A stretch of 64,000 nt of DNA from contig NC_056753.1 of the NCBI RefSeq assembly GCF_018687715.1, positions 11,025,001 to 11,089,000 of the forward strand. The letters are read 5' to 3'. Positions 35,715 through 48,340 of this stretch are shown here, one piece after another. The stretch comes from Carya illinoinensis. Its lineage: Eukaryota; Streptophyta; Magnoliopsida; Fagales; Juglandaceae. The notes below the pieces were generated by a model. It worked only from the letters and a program-made list of their open reading frames with translations, made no database searches and had not been told where the DNA came from. Made by a program: the position numbers and the translations under genes. The first letter of the stretch is position 1; each line of letters begins with the position of its first letter.

Positions 35715-36491
35715 ATATAAACAGAAATTCTAAATCACTAGATTTAGAGTCAATCATTCTTGATAAACTTAGTGAATACCATGATACTTTTAAGGATCTG
35801 ATGGAGCTACATGAAGAACGTTACATCTATAATTTTTTTATCACAACTGGCGAGTGATACTTTAGTTGATTGGGTGATAAAGGAACCGAGTCTTTTATTT
35901 TGGGATAACTTTTAGAGGATCCTCGGTGTTATTTATTTATGATTATTTACTGCGAAAACAAGGTTATTCTCACTCACTATAAGAAATCAGGCATTTTTCA
36001 ACTCTCAAAATCGTCGCAAAAATCCCTGAAAATCACAGTATTTGACTATTTTCGGCGATTTCAAATTTGTTGCATGTTTGATACAATTAATCCGTCACTT
36101 TTGATTAATTTCAGCAATAAACAAATATCGTCGATAAAAAATAAATTTCCAAAAATTTGTTTTCGGTGCAAATGATAAACAAATTTCTGCAAATGACAAT
36201 CTATTTAGTAATAAATCGTCAAGAAATGTCGATTGCAGTAATTTACATTATTACAAAAGTTGTATAAATTGCCGTAATAGAGTCTTACTTAGTTGTTATG
36301 ATCATATCGATATGTAGGATTGAAAATTACGAAACAATATCCTTGTATTTGCATAAGGAATTGTGCTACTACGGAGATTGATAGCTTCCTTTCTTAAATG
36401 GTAGAGGAATTGGGTATTGTAATCACACTTATGAAATTAATATTTTATATTTATCATCATTACAATGTTTCATCTAGAATAGGGACAAAAA
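35715..36491 (+). repeat. Array unit 0 (partial)
   Basis: The first, incomplete unit. It begins within the hAT C-terminal segment (aaattctaaatcactag, encoding a SKSLELEPIILDKL-like run in better copies) and includes the whole CACTA-like part, with cactataagaaatcagg at about 35975. There is no hAT middle segment. Confidence 0.7.
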
Positions 36492-38147
36492 GACCGAAAA
36501 AAAATTATGCATCCATTTTTTTCTGCTCGGATCAGTTTTAGAAATTGAAGATGAAGCGAGGGATGTCATTCCATTTTCTAGTATGACATTGTCAAGAGAT
36601 CGAGTGCAGTTGCTTGATGAGCAATAGGCAGTAAAATATTTTACATGTGCAAAACTTCTTGATTACGTTATTGGCCATAAAGAGTTTTGGAGTCGAGTGA
36701 AAGCATTTGCACAAGTGTTGTTTTAACTACTGCAAACACATTGTCTAGTTAATCGCGAGGACTCAAGTATATGATACTTATATCAAATGATAGAAAGGGT
36801 AAAAGATGGATTTGAAAAAAATCATGAATATGATCACATCGTTTATAATTGTATATGGAAAAGATTCAGTGATATGTGAGGGAAGATTATTCATCTAATA
36901 CATGCATTTGTTGCCTTTTTAGATCTAGCTTATATGTATACTGACAATTTTCATGAAAATTATGAAATGATGGATGGTATAAACTATATGTTCAAAAACA
37001 TGGTTGATTCAGATGAAAAAAGAAGCCTTCACAAAGGAACTACAGCAATACCGCATAAAAATGCCAAAGTTATTCACCGCTCTGGGCATAACAATGCTAA
37101 AAACATGCTATCCTCGTAGGTCAATAATATATCTTTTTCTTTTTTAAGATATGATATTTTCTGTAACTACTTATGATATTTTTTTTTTTTTTTTGATTGT
37201 GTAGGAATATGGTGGGACTTTTGTAGAAAGCATACCATACCGGTATTAAGGAAATATGCACTTCCAATATTGACTCAAGCTTGTAGTATTTCATTTTGTA
37301 GGCATTTTGCAGAACTGCCAAGACATGACTGAAGAGAAGATTGGATAACGAAGGTGAATACAATGATCATAAATGGAAATTCTAAATCCTTAGAGTTAGT
37401 GTAAATCATTCTTGATAAAGTTGGTGAAGATCACGATACTTTTAAAGATTTGACGGAGCAACATGAAGAATGCTACATTTATAATTTTTTTTTTTATCAG
37501 AATTGGCTAGCAATACTTTAGTCGATTGAGTGATAAAAAATATGAGTCTTTTATTTTGGGATAGCTTTTAGAGGATCCGTGGTGTAATTTATTTATGATT
37601 ATTTACTGTGAAAAGGAGATTATTCTCACTCATTATAAGAACTCAGGCTTTTTCAAACCCTCAAAATCATCAAAAAAATCCCTGAAAATCACAGTATTTA
37701 ACTATTTTCGGCAATTTCAAATTTGCTGCACATTTGATGCAATTAACCTGTCACTTTTGATTAATTTCAGCGATAAATAAAAATCATCAATAAAAAATAG
37801 ATTTCCAGTAATTTATTTTTAGTGCAAATGATAACCAAATCTCTGTTAAATGGAGATCCATTTAGAAATAAATTGTCAAGAAAGGTCGAGTATATCAATT
37901 TATATCGGCACAAAAGTTGTATAAATCACAGGAATAGAGTCTTGCTCAGTTGTTATGACCATTTGATATGTAGAATTGAAAATTAAGAAACAATATTCTC
38001 GGATTTGCATAAGGGATTGTGTTGCTACGGAGATTGATAGTTTCCTTTTTTTAAATAGAAGAAAACTTGGATATTGTAATCACACTTGTGAAATTAATAT
38101 TTTAGACTTATCATCATAACAATGTTTCATCTACAAGAGGGTGGAAA
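36492..38147 (+). repeat. Array unit 1
   Basis: A full-length 1656-bp unit. The hAT middle segment is interrupted by stops (for example gagcaatag near 36620). The spacer holds a T-run at about 37179-37195. The C-terminal segment is frameshifted. It shares with unit 3 the gtcgattgcag variant in the CACTA-like part just before it. Confidence 0.75.
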
Positions 38148-39810
38148 AGACCAAAAATAAGTAAATTATGGATCCATTTTTTTCAGCTCGAAACAATTTT
38201 AGAAATTCAAGATGAAGCTCGGGATGTCGTTCCATTTTCTAGTATAACAATGTCAAGTGATTGAGCGCAGTTGCTTGATGAGCAATAGGCAATAAAAGAT
38301 TTTAGATGTGTAAAACTTCTTGATTATATTATTGGCCGTAAAGAGTTTCGGAGTCGAGTGAAAGCATTTGCACAAGTGTGGTTTTTACTACTGCAAACTT
38401 AATTCCTAGTTAATCGTGAGGACTCAAGTATAGGATACTTATATCAGATGATAGAAAGGGTAAAAGATAGAATTGAAAAAAGTTATGAATATGATCATAT
38501 TGTTTATAATTTTACATAGAAAAAATTAAGTGATATGCGAGAGAAGATTTTTCATCTATTACATGCAGCTACAACCTTTTTAGATCCAGCTTATATGTAT
38601 ACTGACAATTTATAGGAAAATGTTGAAATGATGGATGCTATAAACTATATTTTTGAAAACATGGTTGATTCAGATGAAAATGAAGCTTTCATGAAGGAAT
38701 TACAGCAATACAGCATCAAAATGCCAAAGTTATTCACTGCACCGGCCATAGCAATGCTAAAAATATGTCATTCTCGTAGGTCAATAATATATGTTTTTCT
38801 TTTTGAAAATGTGATATTTTTTGTAAATACATATGATATTTTGTGATTTTTTTTTTTTTTTGGGATTGTGAACGAATATAGTGGGATTTTTGTAAAAACC
38901 AAATCATACCGGTATTAATAAAATATACATTTCGAATATTGAGTCAATTTTGTAGTACTTCATTTTGTAGGTGTTACGAAAAACTGCCGTGACGTGACTA
39001 GAGAGAAGATTGGATAACAAAGGTAAATACAATGATCATAAACGGAAATTCTAAATCACTAGAATTAGAGCCAATCATTCTTGATAAACTTTGTAAAGAC
39101 CACAATGCATTTAAAGAACTGACGGAGCTTAATGAAGAATGTTACATCCATAATTTTTTTTTATCACTACTGGTCAGCGATACTTTAGTAGATTGGGTGA
39201 TAAAAGATCTGAGTCTTTTATTTTAGGATAACTTTTAGAGGATCCTTGGTGTAATTTATTTATGATTATTTATTGCAAAAATGAGATTTTTTCGCTCACT
39301 ATATGAAATCAGGCATTTTCCAACTCTCAAAATTGGCGCAAAAACCCCTGAATCATAGTATTTGACTATTTTCGATGATTTCAAATTTGCTATATGTTTG
39401 ACACAATTAACCTATCATTTTTGATTAATTTTATCGATAAATAAAAATCTTCGATAAAAAATAGATTTTCAGTAATTTCTTTTCAATGCAAATGATAAAC
39501 AAATCTCTGCAAATAACGATCCATTTAATAATAAATCGTCAAAAAAAGTCGATTGCAGCAATTTACATAATTGTAAAAGTTGTATAAATTGTCGAAATAG
39601 ATTTTTGCTTAGTTGTTATGATCATATCGATATGTAAAATTGAAAATTAAGAAACAATATCCTCGAATTTGCATAAGGCATTGTGCTACTACGGAGATTG
39701 ATAGCTTCATTTCTTAAATGGAGGAAGAATATGGTACTATAGTCACACTTGTGAAATTAATATTTTAGACTTATCATCATTACAATGTTTCATCTAGGAG
39801 AGGGAAGAAA
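38148..39810 (+). repeat. Array unit 2
   Basis: A full-length 1663-bp unit. The hAT middle segment keeps MMDAINYIFENMVDSDENEA (38628-38690), and the C-terminal segment keeps SKSLELEPIILDKL (39032-39100). It shares with unit 4 gaccaaaaa at the start, ctcgaaacaattttag, gatgaagctcgggatgtcgt, and the gtcgagta-atcaatttatatcg variant in the preceding CACTA-like part. Confidence 0.75.
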
Positions 39811-41437
39811 GGACTGAAAAAAATTATGCATCCATTTTTTTCTACTCGAATCAAATTTAGAAATTGAAGATGAAGCGCAGGATGTCGTTATATTTCCTAG
39901 TATAACATTGTTAAGTGATGGAGCACAGTTGCTTGATGAGTAAGAAGCAATAAAACATTTTAGATGTGCAAAACTTCATGATTACATTATTAGCTGTAAA
40001 GAGTTTTGGAGTCGAGTGAAAGCATTTGCACAAGTGTGATTTTTACTACTGCAAACTCAACGCCTAGTTAAACGTGAGGACTCAAATATAGGATACTTAT
40101 ATCAGATGATAGAAATGGTAAAAAATGGAATTGAAAAAAGGCATGAATATAATCACATCGTTTATAATTTTATATGGAAAAGATTCAGTGATATGCGAGG
40201 GAAGATTTTTCATCTGATACATGCAACTGCAACCTTTTTTAGTTCGGCTTATATGTATACTAACAATTTTAAGGAAAATGTTGAAATGATGGATGCTATA
40301 AACTATATTTTTGAAAACATTATTGATTCAGATGAAAATGAAGCCTTCACGAAGGAACTATAGCAATATTGTATGAAAATGTCAAAGTTATTCACCGCAC
40401 CGGCCATAGCAATAATAAAAATATGCCATTTTTGTAGGTCAATAATATATGTTTTTTTTTAAATATGATATTTTGGTTTTCTTTTTTTTTTGGATTGTGA
40501 AGGAATATGATGAGACTTTTGTAGAAAGTATACCGTACCGGTATTAATGAAATATGCACTCCGAATGTTGAGTCGACCTTGTAGTACTTCATTTTGTAGG
40601 CATTATGAAGAACTACCGCGACGTGGTTGGAGAGAAGATTGGACAACAAAGGTAAATACATTGATCATAAACAGAAATTATAAATCACTAGAGTTAGAGC
40701 CAATCATTTTTGATAAACTTGGTAAAGAACACGATGCATTTAAGGAACTAACGGAGCTTGATGAAGAATGCTACATCCATAATTTTTTTATCACTACCGG
40801 CCAGCGATACATTAGGAGATTGGGAGATAAAGGATCTAAGTCTTTTATTTTGGGATAACTTTTAAATGATCATTGGTGTAATTTATTTATGATTATTTAC
40901 TGTAAAATGAGATTATTCTCGTCCACTATAAGAAATCAGGCATTTTTCAACTCTTGAAATCATCGAAAAAACCCCTGAAAATCACAGTATTTGACTATTT
41001 TTGGTGATTTCAAATTTGCTACATGTTTGACGCAATTAACCCGTCACTTTTGATTAATTTCAATGCTAAACAAAAATTGTCGATAAAAAATAGATTTTCA
41101 GTAATTCTTTTCGGTGCAAATGATAAACAAATCTCTATAAATAGAGATCCATTTAGTAATAAATCATCAAGAAAGGTCGAGTACATCAATTTATATCGAC
41201 ACAAAAGTTGTATAAATCACCGGAATAGAGTCTTGCTCAGTTGTTATGACCATATCGATATGTAGAATTGAAAATTAAGAAACAATATTCTCAAATTTGC
41301 ATAAGGGATTGTGTTGCTACGGAGATTGATAGCTTCTTTTCTTAAATGGAAGAAGATTTGGGTATTGTAATCATACTTATGAAATTAATATTTTAGACTT
41401 ATCATCATAACAATGTTTCATCTATAAGAGGGTGGAA
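39811..41437 (+). repeat. Array unit 3
   Basis: A full-length 1627-bp unit. The middle segment is open at 40106-40363 (IEKRHEYNHIVYNFIWKRFS). The C-terminal segment is open at 40547-40858 and is one of the best preserved: KYALRMLSRPCSTSFCRHYE, then WTTKVNTLIINRN. This corresponds to the conserved C-terminal dimerisation region of hAT transposases, in which a Cys/Trp-containing block precedes the RN motif. Confidence 0.75.
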
Positions 41438-42091
41438 AAGACCAAAAAAAAAAAATTATGGATCCATTTTTTTCAACTCGAAACAATTTTAGAAATTAAA
41501 GATGAAGCTCGGGATGTCGTTACATTTTCTAGTATAACCTTGTCAAGTGATCGAGCACAGTTGCTTGATGAGCAAGAGGCAGTAAAAGATTTTAGATGTG
41601 CAACACTTCTTGATTACATTATTGGTCGTAAAGAGCTTTGGAGTTTAGTGAAAGCATTTGCACAAGTGTGGTTTTTACTACTGCAAACTCAATGCCTAGT
41701 TAATCGCGAGGACTCAAGTATGGGATACTTATATCAGATGATAGAAAGGTTAAAAGATGGAATTGAAAAAAGTCATGAATATGATCACATCGTTTATAAT
41801 TTTACACGGAAAATTTTCAGTGATATGCAAGAGAAGATTTTTCTTCCGATACCTGCAGCTACAGCCTTGTCAGATCTAGCTTATATGTATACTAATAATG
41901 TTGAGGAAAATGTTGAAATGATGGATGTTATAATCTATATGTTCAAAAACATGGTTGATTCAACTGAAAAGAAAGCCTTCATGAAGGAACTACAGCAATA
42001 CCGCATGTCAACGCCAAAGTTATTCACTGCTCCGACCATAGCAATGCTAAAAACATGCCATCTTCGTAGGTCAATAATATATATTTTGTGA
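41432..42091 (+). pseudogene. Best-preserved hAT transposase middle segment (unit 4)
   Basis: A 219-residue open stretch, the longest in the array. It reads SSMGYLYQMIERLKDGIEKS, YDHIVYNFTRKIFSDMQEKI, AAATALSDLAYMY and LQQYRMSTPKLFTAPTIAML. The pattern (a MGY-Y-MIER-K motif, then a K-F-DM block, then the HAA-like PAATA-L-D-AYMY) is that of the central region of plant hAT transposases. The N-terminal BED zinc finger and the first catalytic Asp region are absent from the whole array. The frame ends in the intron-like spacer, where solo LTR 1 is inserted. It may be chance preservation rather than a working protein. Confidence 0.65.
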
Positions 42092-45000
42092 TGACCCGCT
42101 TTTACGTGTATTTTCACTGAAGGGTTGTTTTTAATTTAATTAATATATTGGTTTATTTATTTTAAATTAATGTATTTTAAATTGATTTTAATTTATTTGA
42201 TGTCGTGTTTAATTTATTTTAGTCGTTTTACGGTTTTTAATATCGTTTTCGGCGGATCGGTTTTTGGTTTCCGGAGTGAGGATTGGATCTCATTTCTTTT
42301 CTTTCCTCTTTTTCCTTTTCTTTTTCTTCTTTTCTTTCTTTTCTTTCTTTTTCTTCTTCTTTTTCTTCCCATTTTCTCTCTCCCTACGCAGCCCCCTTCT
42401 CCTACCCCTTCCCGTCGCCGCCTATTTACCAGCACCGTGCGCCGCCGTCTGGCCACCTTGTAGTGCACCACCCCCACCGTTCTCTTCCCCTCCCACCAGA
42501 GATCATCCCCACTAATTTTCAGAGTCATCGGACCAGCCGTTAGCCGCCACGCACGGCTAGAAGTCACTGCACCAGCCCTGTTTTTCTCTGCTGTCGCCGG
42601 TTGCTTTCGCAGCCTAGAACTGCCTCTCGCCGGCGGCGTGGCCTACACCACCCACCCAGTTTTCTTCTCCTTTCACCGGTGAACATCCCCACCAAGTTTC
42701 ACCTCCATCCAAGCCACCGTTAGCCACCACGAGCTCCTCCAAGCCACACGATTTTTCACCGATTCCGGCGCTGTTGCACCACCTCCGGCCACCATCTCTT
42801 TACAGCTTGTTCCCCTACCTCTTGCCGACCTAAACCACCCATTTCTGACCTCGATCCGTTGCCGAAGCAGTTCCCACGAGCTCAACTCCGTTCAGCCCCT
42901 TTTTGGCCTTCGACCGCCATTTTCACCACCACCCACGGCCAAAACTCATTTCCTTTAGCTTCATAAACATCCCTAGACCATTTCCTATCAATCTCGAGCC
43001 TTGGTTTGTCCCTGTTCGAAAATGGGGAATTTATTCCGCTGTTTGCAACGCCGCGAGCTTTCGAAAAATACCGTATAGCGCTGTAAGTATTTTCTAAACC
43101 CTACTTTTAGATTTAAATATATTTTGCTCATACAATAAAATATTTGCTGTTGGTTGCCTGATTCCGGACTGAGTCCGAGGAGTTCGGGGGTCGGATAGTT
43201 TGAGGACAGAGTGCTTGGTTTCGGTTGTTTGTGATTGCTTGATTATTTGAGCCATGAGGCATGCGTTACATATTGCATACATGTGCATTTTATTTTAAGT
43301 GAGAAAATCATGTTTTGTTGGCGTAAATGGTTTTTTGGGTGCGTGTGTCTCATGAGCCCAAGCCGGGATGGGTTATTATCTCGCTGGAGCTCCTCTGGTC
43401 ACTCGGGAGTGGATAATACTGAGTGACATCCCCTGGGTTGTCGCAGGGCGACAATCAGATCGCACGATACAGTAACGCTGTCGTGTCGACTCTGTGGTCC
43501 CTAGAGTGGCGGGGACTAGAGGATGGCCTGGCCAGGTACGCGCTGGGCGCGAGTCTGGGCATCACTCGTTTAGATGTCACATGCGTAGTCGTTACCTGTG
43601 GTGTGGCACAGAGCAAGGGTGTGTGGATGATCCCTAGGGGAGATCATGGTGCATGCATAATTGGATCGTTTTTATGGTTTTCAGATACGGGCCATTTTCT
43701 GGGAAAATAGCAAGGATGTGTTGAGGCTTTTGATCCATTTTCTAGGAAAATGGTGATTTGGGCCATTATCTGGGATAATGGCGAGGCTTGGTTTTAAGCG
43801 TTATGTTTTCGGGCCAAATGAGTTTTTGGCGTGCGTGGAAAAAATGGTTTTACAGGACATGTGCATTGGTTTTTCTTTCATGCATATTGTTTGAGTTTTA
43901 TATGTTTTTATCTAGTGGTGTTTGGATTTTACTTACCTGCGGCACCATTTTTGGTTTCGTAGTTTTTGGTGCAGAGTTCGAGGAAGAGGAGGAGGCTGAG
44001 GCTGAGCCCGAGGATGCCTCCGCCGAAGTGCTGAGTTAAAGTCTATGCTTTGTAGTTAGTTTTTAAAACAATATTTGTGTTTTGTAATATTTTATTATGT
44101 ATGTTTTAAACAGATTTGTATTAAACTAAGAAAAATTCTGGTACTTAGTTATTTGACTTTCGTTATCCGCTGCGTTTTCTTTTACAGATTTGTTGCTTTT
44201 ACACACACCTGACACTCGTCGATAGGGTGGTGACCCGTGTTGTCATCATCCGGATGTCTCGATTTTTTCGTGTCCGTGCATGGGGATTTGAGGGCGTCAC
44301 ATATTTTTCTTTTTTAAGATATGATATTTTCTGTAAATACTTATTATATTTTGGGTTTTTTTTTTTTTGTGTGTAGAAATATTGTGGTACTTTTGTATAA
44401 ACCATACCATACAGGTATTAATGAAATTTACAATTTGAATATTGAGTCAACCTTGTAATACTTTATGTTTTGTAGGTGTTATGAGAAACTGTTGCGATGT
44501 GACTGGAGAGAAGAGTGGACAACAAAGGTGAATACAATGATCATAAATAGAAATTCTAAATCACTAGAGTTAGAACTAATCATTCTAGATAAACTTGGTG
44601 AAGACCATGTTGCTTTAAAGAATCTAACGGGGCTACATGAAGAATGCTTCATTCATAATTTTTTTTTATCACAATTGGCTAGCGTCAATTTAGTCGATTG
44701 GGAGATAAAATATCCGACTCTTTCATTTGTGATAACTTTTAGAGGATCCTTGGTATAATTTATTTATGATTATTTACTGCGAGAGTGAGATTATTCTCAC
44801 TCATTATAAGAAATCAGGCATTTTTCAACTCTCAGAATTGTCCCAAAAGGCCCTAAAAATCACAGTATTTGACTATTTTTAAAAATTTTCAAATTTGATG
44901 CATGTTCGTCGCAATTAACCGTTCAGTTTTGATTAATTTCAACGATAAAAAAAATCATCGATAAAAAATAGATTTTCAGTAATTTCTTTTCGGTGCAACT

Positions 45001-45319
45001 GATAAACAAATCTCAGGAAATGACTATCTATTTAGTAATAAATCGTCAAGAAATGTCAATTGTAACAATTTACATCTTCGCAAAGATTGTATAAATCTCT
45101 AGAATAGAATCTTACTCAATTGTTATGATAATATTGATTTGTACAATTGAAAATTAAGAAACAATATTTTCGAATTTGCATAAGGCATTGTGATACTACG
45201 GAGATTGATTGCTTCATTTCTTAAATGGAAGAGGAACTGGGTACTGTAATCACATTTGTGAAATTAATGTTTTAGACTTATCATCATTACAATATCTCAT
45301 CTAGAAGTGGGTGGAAAAG
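41438..45319 (+). repeat. Array unit 4, interrupted by solo LTR 1
   Basis: A full-length unit of 1662 bp once the LTR (42087-44301) and its duplicated tattt are removed. The left part ends in the spacer at 42086, and the unit resumes at 44307. The hAT C-terminal segment after the LTR is open at 44465-44758 (FCRCYEKLLRCDWREEWTTK). Confidence 0.75.
42087..44301 (+). mobile_element. Solo LTR 1 (2215 bp)
   Basis: It begins tgtgatgacccgc and ends gggcgtcaca. The 5-bp tattt occurs immediately before (42082-42086) and after (44302-44306), so it is a clean insertion into the T-rich spacer of array unit 4. TG...CA ends and a 5-bp duplication are the hallmarks of an LTR. No internal retrotransposon sequence remains, so recombination between two LTRs is the likely origin. 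A 2.2-kb LTR ending in GTCACA fits plant Ty3/gypsy families. The interior is GC-rich from about 42370 to 43000, with pyrimidine runs near 42290-42380 that create spurious open frames. Confidence 0.85.
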
Positions 45320-46918
45320 ACCGAAAAAAATTATGCATCCATTTTTTTAAGCTCGAATCAATTTTAGAAATTGAAGATAAAGCGCGGGATATCATTCCAT
45401 TTTCTAGTATAATATTGTCAAGTGATCCAGTGCAGTTGCTTGATGAGCAAGAGGCAGTAAGACATTTTAGATGTGCAAAACTTCTTGATTACATTATTGG
45501 TTGTAAAGAGTTTCAAAGTCGAGTGAAAGCATTTGGACATGTATGATTTTTTCTATTGCAAACTCAATGCCTAGTTAATCGTGATGACTCAACTATAAGA
45601 AACTTATATCTGATGCTAGAAAGGGTAAAAGATGGATTTGAAAAAAAAATCATTAATATGATCACATCATTTATAATTTTACGTGGAAACGATTAAGTGA
45701 TATGCAAGGGAAGATTATTCATTCGATACATGCAGCTGCAACCTTTTCAGATCTAGCTTATATGTATACTGACAATTTTGAGGAAAATGTTCAAACGATA
45801 GATGGTTTAAACTATACAGCAATACAACATGAAAATGTCAAAGTTATTCACCACTTCGGCCATAGCAATACTAAAAATATGTCATACACATGGGATAATA
45901 ATGCATGTCTCCCATTTTAAGATATGATATTTTCTGTAAATACAAATGATATTTGGGTTTTTTTTTTTTTTCGATTGCATAGGAATATGGTAGGACTTTT
46001 GTAGAAAGCATTCCATACTAGTATTAATGAAATATGCACCTTAAATATTGAGTCAACTTTGTTGTACTTCATTTTATAGGCGTTATGAAAAACTATCACG
46101 ACGTGACTAGAGAGAAGATTAGACACAAAGGTAAATATAATGATTATAAACAGAAATTCTAAATCACTAGAGTTAGAGCAAATCATTCTTGATAAACTTG
46201 TGAAGACCACGATGCATTTAAGGATCTAAAGGAGCTAAATGAAGAACACTTCATTCATATTTCTTTTATCACAACTGGCTAGCGTCACTTTAGTCGATTG
46301 GGTTATAAAGGATCTGAGTCTTTCATTTTGGGATAACTTTTAGAGAATCCTTGTTATAATTTATTTATGATTATCTACTATGAAAACGAGATTATTCTCA
46401 CTCACTATAGAAATCAGACCTTTTTCAATTCTCGAAATCGTCTCAAAACCCTTGAAAATCATAGTATTTGACAATTTTCGGCGATTCCAAATTTTCTGCA
46501 CTTTCGATGCAATTAACCCTTCACTTTTAATTCATTTCTGCGAAAAACAAAAATCGTCGATAAAAAATAGATTTCCAGCAATTTCTTTCCGGTGCAAATG
46601 ATAAACAAATCTCCACAAATGACGATCCATTTAGTAATAAATCGCTAAGAAATGTCAATTGCAACAATTTACATCATTTCAAAAGTTGTATAAATCGTCA
46701 AAATAGAATCTTGCTTAGTTATTACGATAATATTGATTTGTGGAATTGAAATTTAAGAAACAATATCCTCGAATTTGCATTAGGCGTTGTGCTACTACGG
46801 TGATTGATAGCTTCATTTCTTAAATGGAAAAGGAACTGAGTATTGTAATCACACTCATGAAATTAATATTTTAGACTTATCATTATTACAATATTTCATC
46901 AAGAAGAGGGAGGAAAGG
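45320..46918 (+). repeat. Array unit 5
   Basis: A 1599-bp unit. The middle segment opens with HFFKLESILEIEDKARDIIP (45307-45546). It carries a deletion of about 60-75 bp near 45815, where aaactata joins cagcaatac and removes the segment equivalent to FENMVDSDENEAFTKEL. The C-terminal segment is frameshifted. Confidence 0.7.
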
Positions 46919-48340
46919 ACCGAAAAAAATTATGCATTCATTTTTTTTTGCTTGATTCAGTTTTAGAAATTGAAATGAAGCGCGGGATGTTGTTACATTT
47001 TCTACTATAACATTGTCGAGTGATCAAGCACAATTGCTTGATGAGCAAGAGGCAGTAAAACATTTTAGATGTGCAAAACTACTTTATTATATTATTGGCC
47101 ATAAAGAGTTTTAGAGTCGAGTGAACATTTGTACAAGTGTGATTTTTACTATTACAAACTCAATGCCTAGTTAATCGCGAGGATTCAAGTATATGATACT
47201 TATATCAGATGATAGAAAGGGTAAAAGATGAAATTGAAAAAAGTAATTAATATGATTACATCGTTTATAATTGTACATAGAAAAGATTCAGTGATAAGCG
47301 AGTGAAGATTATTCATCCAATATATGCAGCTGCAGCTTTTTTTGATCCAGCTTATACGTATAATGACAATTTTGAGAAAAATGTTGAAATGATGAATGGT
47401 ATAGACTATATGTTCGAAAACGTGGTTGATTCAGATGAAAATGAAGCTTTCACAAAGGAACTACAGCAATACCGCCTGACAATGCCAAAGATATTCACCG
47501 CTTCGACCATATCAATACTAAAAATAGGCCATCATCGTAGGTGAATAATATATGTTTTTCTGTTTTAATATATGATATGTTCTATAAATATTTATGATAT
47601 TTTGGTTTTTTTTTTTTCATGTAGGAATTGGCTCTAAATCACTAGAGTTAGACCACGATGCTTTTAAGGATTTGATTGAGCTACATGAAAAACGCTACAA
47701 CCATAATTTTTTTTTATTACAAATGGCTAGCGATACTTTAGTCAATTAGACGATAAAGGATCCTTGGTGTGATTTATTTATGATTATTTACTGCGAAAAC
47801 TAGATTATTCTCGCTCAATATAAGAAATCAACCCTTTTCCAACTCTCAAAATCGTCATAAAAAGCACTGAAAATCGCAGTATTTGGCTATTTTCAGCGAT
47901 TTCAAATTTTCTGCACATTCGACACAATTAACCCGTTACTTTTGATTAATTTTAGCGAAAAACAAAAATCGTCAATAAAAAATAGATTTCGAATAATTTC
48001 TTTTCGGTGTAAATGATAAAAAAATCTCCGCAAATGGCGATCCATTTAGTAATAAATCATCAAGAAAGATTGATTGCAGCAATTTACATCTTTGCAAAAG
48101 TTGTATAAATCGCCAGAATAGAATCTTGCTCAGTTGTTATGACCATATCAATATGTAGAATTGAAAATTAAGAAACAATATTCTTGGATTTGCATGAGGG
48201 ATTGCGCTGCTACAGAGATTGATAGCTTCCTTTCTTAAATGGAAGAAGTACTGGGTATTGTAATCTACTGTAATCAGACTTGTTAAATTAATATTTTAGA
48301 CTTATCACTATAACAATGTTTCATCTAGAAGAGGGAGGAA
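46919..48340 (+). repeat. Array unit 6
   Basis: A 1422-bp unit. It lacks three bases in the start of the middle segment (gaaattgaaatgaagc instead of gaaattgaagatgaagc), shared with units 7 and 9. The middle segment is open at 47302-47544 (IDYMFENVVDSDENEAFTKE). A deletion of roughly 0.2 kb near 47628-47633 joins gtaggaat to the later tctaaatcac, removing most of the hAT C-terminal segment. Confidence 0.7.

Noticed and set aside
42214..42567. Lys/Arg-rich minus-strand and Phe/Ser-rich plus-strand frames in the solo LTRs (also 50596-50977)
   Set aside because: They come from a pyrimidine-rich tract in the LTR and have no domain.
42087..44301. Calling the 2.2-kb insert a DNA transposon because its ends look inverted (tgtgatgacc / gggcgtcaca)
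   Set aside because: The 5-bp target duplication, TG...CA ends, and a second copy with a different 5-bp duplication fit an LTR. The inverted match covers only about 10 bp.
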